A DNA stretch of 8,743 bases, from NCBI GenBank assembly GCA_001828545.1, contig MHYW01000057.1, forward strand, positions 1-8,743, read 5' to 3'. Positions 5,658 to 8,743 of the stretch are shown here, one piece after another. The DNA comes from Planctomycetes bacterium RIFCSPHIGHO2_12_FULL_52_36. Its GTDB lineage: Bacteria > Planctomycetota > Brocadiia > Brocadiales > Bathyanammoxibiaceae. The position numbers and the translations under genes are program-made. The notes beneath the pieces were generated by a model. That model was not told the origin of the DNA. It searched no databases and worked only from the letters and a program-made list of their open reading frames with translations. How positions within the stretch are numbered: position 1 is the stretch's first letter; every line of letters begins with the position of its first letter.

Positions 5658-6352
5658 ATTTCCGCCTCATAGGGGACGGGGTCTATGTACCCTGCCTCTT
5701 TAAAGGCCCCCAACCGCAGTCTACAACTCTGACACGTACCACAGGCCCTATCTTCATTTTTATAACAAGACCAGCTCAGATGGAGTGGCGCCCCCAGGGC
5801 CATGCCTTTCTGGACAATCTGGGGTTTCTTGAGGTGTAACAGGGGGGTTTCTACCACTATCTGAGAATCCGGACGGGTGCCCACCCTTACCAATTGGTTG
5901 ATGGCCTTGTAGTAAACCTCCCTACAGTCGGGGTAACAGGGGTTGTCGTTCTCTACCGCCCCGATGAAGACCTTTCTGGCACCCAGTACCTCTGCCCAGG
6001 ATACTGCTGAGGCCAGTAGGTGGGTGTTCCTGAAGGGTACGTATGTGGAGGGGATTTCTGCGTCAGGCGGATTACTGTAGCCGCAGGCTTTAGCCTGCGT
6101 AGGTACTTCCATCCCAGTGTCAGTGAGACTAGACCCTCCCATCTCCCCCAGGTAGTGCATGTCCACCACGAGCCTCCTGCCGGGGGGGACGAGGTAGTAC
6201 TGGGCAATATCATTAAAGGCCCTGAGTTCCCTCCGCTCTGTCTTCTGTCCGTAGTTGGCGTGCAGTAGGGCAAGCTCGTGGTCTTGCCTGGCAATGGCTG
6301 TGGTCACACAGCTATCCATACCCCCGCTAAGGAGTACTACGGCCAACTTCAT
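5642..6352 (-). CDS. queC: 7-cyano-7-deazaguanine (preQ0) synthase QueC
   Basis: QueC converts 7-carboxy-7-deazaguanine to preQ0 with ATP and ammonia, on the route to queuosine in tRNA. The 236-residue protein has the pyrophosphatase loop SGGMDS (9-14), the HANYGQ segment (31-36), IPSTYVPFRN (100-109) and YPDCR (140-144). Its zinc ligands Cys196, Cys204, Cys207 and Cys210 lie in SCYKNEDRACGTCQSC. Residues ~85-99 form a longer loop than in E. coli QueC and are encoded by palindromic repeats at 6057-6099. The final VTSS comes from the inverted repeat shared with rnc. The ATG at 6352 has GAGGAG 11 nt upstream (6364-6369) and overlaps the end of queE by 26 bp, so the two are co-translated. The other pathway genes, queD and folE, are not in the window. 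Confidence 0.96.
   Translation of the reverse strand: MKLAVVLLSGGMDSCVTTAIARQDHELALLHANYGQKTERRELRAFNDIAQYYLVPPGRRLVVDMHYLGEMGGSSLTDTGMEVPTQAKACGYSNPPDAEIPSTYVPFRNTHLLASAVSWAEVLGARKVFIGAVENDNPCYPDCREVYYKAINQLVRVGTRPDSQIVVETPLLHLKKPQIVQKGMALGAPLHLSWSCYKNEDRACGTCQSCRLRLGAFKEAGYIDPVPYEAEIVTSS
6057..6099 (-). repeat. Palindromic repeats inserted in frame within queC
   Basis: CGCAGGCT-TT-AGCCTGCG (6082-6099) is a perfect 8-bp-arm palindrome, and the adjacent 18 bp at 6057-6074 match 16 of 18 positions of the intergenic palindrome at 7267-7284. Together they encode QueC residues ~85-99 (TQAKACGYSNPPDAE), between the conserved LTD and IPSTYVP motifs. Confidence 0.65.
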
Positions 6353-7016
6353 GACGGCACGTGCTCCTCAGTAGAGTACCTTCCTGTGTACCTGGAGGCC
6401 AGATGTAACGGTGTAGCTGGAGTTGGAGACGCACCTCCAGTCCGTCCTGGAGTATCCACTCGGCCAGGGGCCTCGGGTCCAGTTTCCCGTACGCCACGCC
6501 CATGAGGACCTTTGATTTATCCAGCAGGGCATACTTGTCTATAATCCCCCTGGCCCAGGCATAATCCTCCTGGGAAGAGAGGACAAATTTAACCTCATCC
6601 GTACCCCTGAGCCGCTCTATATTCTTCCAGTCCATCCGCTCGGACATGCCACTGCCAGGACACTTGATGTCCACAATCCTTATGGTCCCCTCAGGGAGTA
6701 CGTCTATGTTCAGTGAACCATTAGTCTCCACCAGCACCTTGTACCCTTCACCCAACAGTCTTTTGACAAGTCCACCTGTGCCCTCTTGAAGGAGTGGTTC
6801 ACCCCCTGTGATTTCTACCAGGTTGCACCCCAGGAGTTCCATGTCTGCAAGGATCTCCTCAAGGCCCATGTCTTCACCCTTTTCGTAGGCGTAGGTCGTA
6901 TCGCAGTAACTGCACCTGAGGTTGCACCCCGTAAGCCTTATAAAACTGCAGGGCAGTCCGGCGTAGGTGGACTCCCCCTGTATGCTCTTAAAGATTTCGT
7001 TTACCCGTAGTTTCAA
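6327..7016 (-). CDS. queE: 7-carboxy-7-deazaguanine synthase QueE (radical SAM)
   Basis: QueE rearranges 6-carboxytetrahydropterin into 7-carboxy-7-deazaguanine using an iron-sulfur cluster and S-adenosylmethionine. The product is the QueC substrate. The sequence shows the family start VNEIFKSIQGE, the cluster motif CNLRCSYC (Cys31, Cys35, Cys38) and the SAM-binding VEITGGEPLLQ. It ends with the family's LQLQLHRYIWPPGT. The start is TTG at 7016, because no ATG lies near the conserved N-terminus; the ribosome site is weak (AAAGG ~15 nt upstream). After WPPGT, where relatives usually stop within a few residues, it continues for about 15 unlike residues into queC. A stop in the +1 frame at 6370-6368 just before the queC ribosome site suggests a late frameshift or drifted end. 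The core is intact. Confidence 0.95.
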   Translation of the reverse strand: MKLRVNEIFKSIQGESTYAGLPCSFIRLTGCNLRCSYCDTTYAYEKGEDMGLEEILADMELLGCNLVEITGGEPLLQEGTGGLVKRLLGEGYKVLVETNGSLNIDVLPEGTIRIVDIKCPGSGMSERMDWKNIERLRGTDEVKFVLSSQEDYAWARGIIDKYALLDKSKVLMGVAYGKLDPRPLAEWILQDGLEVRLQLQLHRYIWPPGTQEGTLLRSTCRHEVGRSTP

Positions 7017-7037
7017 GTGCCCTAGCCTTTACCTTTT

Positions 7038-7049
7038 GAAAACGTTTTC
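7038..7049. promoter_or_regulatory. 12-bp perfect palindrome GAAAACGTTTTC, possible operator
   Basis: The palindrome lies 21 bp upstream of the queE start and beside the MITE-like element. With one flanking base each side it fits the LacI/CcpA-type operator pattern (TGWAANCGNTNWCA) at all positions but the last. No regulator gene is present in the window, and one site by itself is weak evidence. Confidence 0.3.
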
Positions 7050-7056
7050 TTTAATT

Positions 7057-7208
7057 GAGACCTCTGCAAAAGTGAAAGAAGTGACACCGCGACGTCATTG
7101 CGAGCGAAGCGAAGCAATCTCATGCTTTTCTCCTGTAACTACTAAGGAGATTGCTTCGGGACTAAGGTCCCTCGCAATGACAACTTCGCCAGTACTTTCT
7201 CAGAGGTC
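7057..7208. mobile_element. MITE-like non-autonomous element, 152 bp
   Basis: The terminal inverted repeats are GACCTCTG (7059-7066) and CAGAGGTC (7201-7208), with weaker similarity continuing inward (GCAAAAGTG against a diverged partner). TTTAATT stands directly on both sides (7050-7056 and 7209-7215), like a target-site duplication. Inside is a second inverted repeat: GTCATTGCGAG (from 7094) and CGAAGCAATCTC (7110-7121) on the left, matched by GAGATTGCTTCG (7147-7158) and CTCGCAATGAC (7172-7182) on the right, a core widely dispersed in bacterial genomes. There is no transposase, so it would have to move in trans. Confidence 0.6.
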
Positions 7209-7236
7209 TTTAATTATAAAAGAAATGCCCTATAAT
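7209..7236 (+). promoter_or_regulatory. Candidate promoter facing acr3
   Basis: A perfect -10 TATAAT (7231-7236) has only a poor -35 (TTTAAT, 7209-7214) at 16-nt spacing. The -35 would lie on the right-hand flanking repeat of the MITE-like element. No arsenic-regulator binding site is recognised. Confidence 0.3.
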
Positions 7237-7242
7237 CTTCAA
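7213..7242 (-). promoter_or_regulatory. Candidate promoter facing queE-queC
   Basis: On the minus strand TTGAAG (7242-7237) and TATAAT (7218-7213, perfect -10) are 18 nt apart. The transcript would cross the MITE-like element before reaching queE, about 190 nt downstream, so this is plausible but not certain. Confidence 0.35.
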
Positions 7243-7266
7243 GCAGGATTGTAAAATGTAGATTGG

Positions 7267-7284
7267 TCTGCCTGAGGCGGATTA
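7267..7284. repeat. Small palindrome TCTGCCTGAGGCGGATTA
   Basis: Imperfect palindrome (TCTGCCT/AGGCGGA) that matches 16 of 18 bases at 6057-6074 inside queC and shares its core with the end of secG. It lies in the acr3 leader region. Confidence 0.5.
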
Positions 7285-7345
7285 AATTTAAAATTTTCAG
7301 TTTTCAATTTCCGATAAAAGGAAAGGAAGAACGGGCCAGCGGGGG

Positions 7346-8434
7346 ATGGTGAGGGCAATAAAAAAATTTTCATTGCTGGATAAACTTTTGACCCTGTGGA
7401 TATTCCTGGCTATGGGTGCAGGGGTGGGGATAGGTTATTTCTTGCCTTCGGTGACCAGATTCATCACTGGCCTTCAGACAGGTACTACCTCAATCCCTAT
7501 TGCCGTCGGTTTAATACTGATGATGTATCCTCCCTTAGCCAGGGTAAAGTATGAAGAGATGGGAAGGATATTTACGAATAAAAAACTCATCGGCTTATCT
7601 CTTGGCCTAAACCTGATAATTGGCCCAATGGTTATGTTTGGCCTGGCGTTATTATTTCTGCACAATTATCCGGAATATATGATGGGTGTCATCATAATCG
7701 GGCTGGCACGGTGTATTGCTATGGTGATAGTGTGGAACGAACTTGCTGAAGGAGACAGGGAGCTTACCGTAGGACTGGTTGCGGTTAACACTGTTTTTAA
7801 GATTTTATTTTATTCTGCGTATTTTTACTTCTTCATAACCCTTTTACTCAATTGGCTGGGGCTTGCTAAAGGTTTAAATACCAGCGTCTCTATGCTAGAG
7901 GTTGCCAAGACGGTGGGTATTTACCTTGGGATACCGTTCGTCGCAGGAATAGCGACGAGGTTCCCTCTGTTAAAACTAAAGGGCAAGGAATGGTACGAGA
8001 ATGCCTTTATCCCTAAGATAAGTCCTATAACCCTGGGTGCATTATTGTTTACTATCGTGATTATGTTCTCTCTGAAGGGGGAATACATCATTGAATTACC
8101 TTTGGACGTACTAAGGGTGGCGATACCACTCACATGCTATTTCTTCTCTATGTGGTTTGCAACGTTTTTTATAGCCTATGCAATCGGTGCTGATTATAGC
8201 AAGACGGCGGCCGTCTCTTTTACTGCGGCAAGCAACGATTTTGAATTGGCAATAGCCGTCGCCGTTGCAATCTTCGGGATTGATTCAGGTCAGGCCTTTG
8301 CAACGGTTATTGGTCCACTTATTGAGGTGCCTGTCCTTATGGGCCTTGTACATGTGGCGCTGTTTATGTCACGAGTTTTATGGAAAAGTGGACGGGCCGA
8401 ACAAGTAGTGATTACCGGCGAAAAAGCTACCTGA
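7346..8434 (+). CDS. acr3: ACR3-family arsenite efflux transporter
   Basis: A 362-residue inner-membrane protein that exports As(III) using the membrane potential. About ten hydrophobic helices can be seen. The family's key cysteine is present (Cys123 in GLARCIAMVIVWNELAEGD), and so is the later motif FTAASNDFELAIAVAVAIFG with its conserved Glu. PTPT-like helix ends such as GPLIEVPVLMGLVHVAL complete the pattern. Length is normal for ACR3 (~350-400). The usual companions arsR and arsC are absent here, so it appears as a single-gene unit. The start ATG follows a GGGGG run with no well-spaced ribosome site; GGAAG is 16 nt upstream. Codon choice looks more AT-rich than in the neighbouring genes, and repeats flank it on both sides, which suggests it was acquired separately. 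Antimonite may also be a substrate in some relatives. Confidence 0.94.
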   Translation: MVRAIKKFSLLDKLLTLWIFLAMGAGVGIGYFLPSVTRFITGLQTGTTSIPIAVGLILMMYPPLARVKYEEMGRIFTNKKLIGLSLGLNLIIGPMVMFGLALLFLHNYPEYMMGVIIIGLARCIAMVIVWNELAEGDRELTVGLVAVNTVFKILFYSAYFYFFITLLLNWLGLAKGLNTSVSMLEVAKTVGIYLGIPFVAGIATRFPLLKLKGKEWYENAFIPKISPITLGALLFTIVIMFSLKGEYIIELPLDVLRVAIPLTCYFFSMWFATFFIAYAIGADYSKTAAVSFTAASNDFELAIAVAVAIFGIDSGQAFATVIGPLIEVPVLMGLVHVALFMSRVLWKSGRAEQVVITGEKAT

Positions 8435-8498
8435 AAGATTGAAAGGGTAAATGGATTTGTATTGCTTTTTCTGGAAAAATCTGATTTTTTATGATGTG

Positions 8499-8527
8499 GT
8501 AGGGGCAGGTTTCAAACCTGCCCCTAC
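8499..8527. repeat. Perfect 14-bp palindrome GTAGGGGCAGGTTT/AAACCTGCCCCTAC
   Basis: Two exact 14-bp arms flank a single C. It shares the GTAGGGG/CCCCTAC ends with the hairpin at 5564-5593 but has a different inner sequence. It lies between acr3 and the next gene and could fold in the transcript, but no T-run follows, so it is not a clear terminator. Confidence 0.75.
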
Positions 8528-8538
8528 GAAATAATAAA

Positions 8539-8743
8539 ATGTCTATACGAGATAACCTATTTCAATTCTCCAGTCAGATTATAGGCAAGGAGAGGGCTAA
8601 GTTCCTCTTCAAGGTCTACGACCTTGCCTCCTTTGACCTCTTTGGCAAGCCGGAGGGGGCAATTGGTGCCATTGACGTTACCAACCGTTGTAACCTCAGG
8701 TGCCGCCACTGCTACTTCTTTGCCCACGACTACGAGGCGGAGC
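8539..8743 (+). CDS. Radical SAM protein, 5' part only
   Basis: The first 68 codons of a gene cut by the window edge. The cluster motif CNLRCRHCYFF (CxxxCxxC, first Cys at residue ~51) follows the strand GAIGAIDVTNR, typical of radical SAM enzymes that bind a 4Fe-4S cluster and cleave S-adenosylmethionine. About 40 residues precede it (NLFQFSSQIIGKERAKFLFK), more than in minimal radical SAM proteins. The reaction cannot be named from this part. The ATG at 8539 has no ribosome site; a palindrome ends 11 bases upstream, so initiation may be unusual or weak. It is in the same direction as acr3, 104 bp downstream, and need not be functionally related. Candidate subfamilies include SPASM-type or hopanoid-type enzymes, but this is not resolved. 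Confidence 0.85.
   Translation, partial: MSIRDNLFQFSSQIIGKERAKFLFKVYDLASFDLFGKPEGAIGAIDVTNRCNLRCRHCYFFAHDYEAE

Larger units (their letters stand above)
7017..7345. other. Gene-free divergent region between queE and acr3
   Basis: These 329 bases have no credible coding sequence; the short open frames across them run through repeat sequence. They hold a 12-bp palindrome next to the queE start, a 152-bp MITE-like element, -10 boxes facing both ways, a small palindrome at 7267-7284 and an AT-rich run at 7281-7311 before the acr3 start. Confidence 0.7.

Noticed and set aside
6967..7254. A plus-strand open frame of 95 codons across the MITE-like element
   Set aside because: It reads through inverted repeats and the antisense of queE, has no family likeness and no ribosome site.
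8475..8490. AAAAA/TTTTT near-palindrome after acr3 as a terminator
   Set aside because: The stem is only A:T pairs with a tiny loop, so it is too weak to support.

Overview
The window is about 8.7 kb of bacterial chromosome holding compact housekeeping genes, one stand-alone arsenite exporter gene, and an unusually high density of short palindromic repeats. Protein content, ATG and TTG starts with good Shine-Dalgarno sequences, and sigma70-like promoters all point to a bacterium. The gene order tpiA-secG-yicC-gmk, heavy use of AGG for arginine, and the wealth of palindromic spacers suggest an uncultured Planctomycetota-type genome, possibly related to the anammox order Brocadiales. That placement is an inference from memory and was not tested.

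Layout. On the minus strand, positions 3905 down to 1 form an operon: pheA (chorismate mutase/prephenate dehydratase), tpiA (triosephosphate isomerase), secG (Sec translocase subunit), yicC (endoribonuclease family) and the 5' part of gmk (guanylate kinase, cut by the window edge). The first four genes overlap or abut within 0-4 nt; gmk is separated from yicC by a 91-nt gap filled by a G/C-rich repeat. Back-to-back promoters at 4020-4087 drive this operon leftward and a two-gene operon rightward: a NYN/LabA-like PIN-fold nuclease (TTG start at 4149) and rnc (RNase III). rnc converges on queC across a 144-bp inverted-repeat element. queE and queC, on the minus strand, overlap and make two steps of 7-deazaguanine (preQ0/queuosine) synthesis. 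A 329-bp gene-free stretch (7017-7345) holds a palindrome, a 152-bp MITE-like element, promoter candidates and another small palindrome. A plus-strand ACR3-type arsenite efflux gene follows, then the first 68 codons of a radical SAM protein that runs off the right edge.

The most notable feature is how far small repeats have entered genes. One supplies the only ATG for gmk, one encodes part of an N-terminal extension of RNase III, one lies in frame inside queC, one forms the last codons of secG, and one inverted repeat supplies the stop codons of both rnc and queC, giving both proteins a V-x-S-S tail. I see no CRISPR array, tRNA, rRNA, transposase, or clear new defence or secondary-metabolite system. 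The best candidates for something under-described are the NYN nuclease-RNase III operon and the repeat-derived protein segments.
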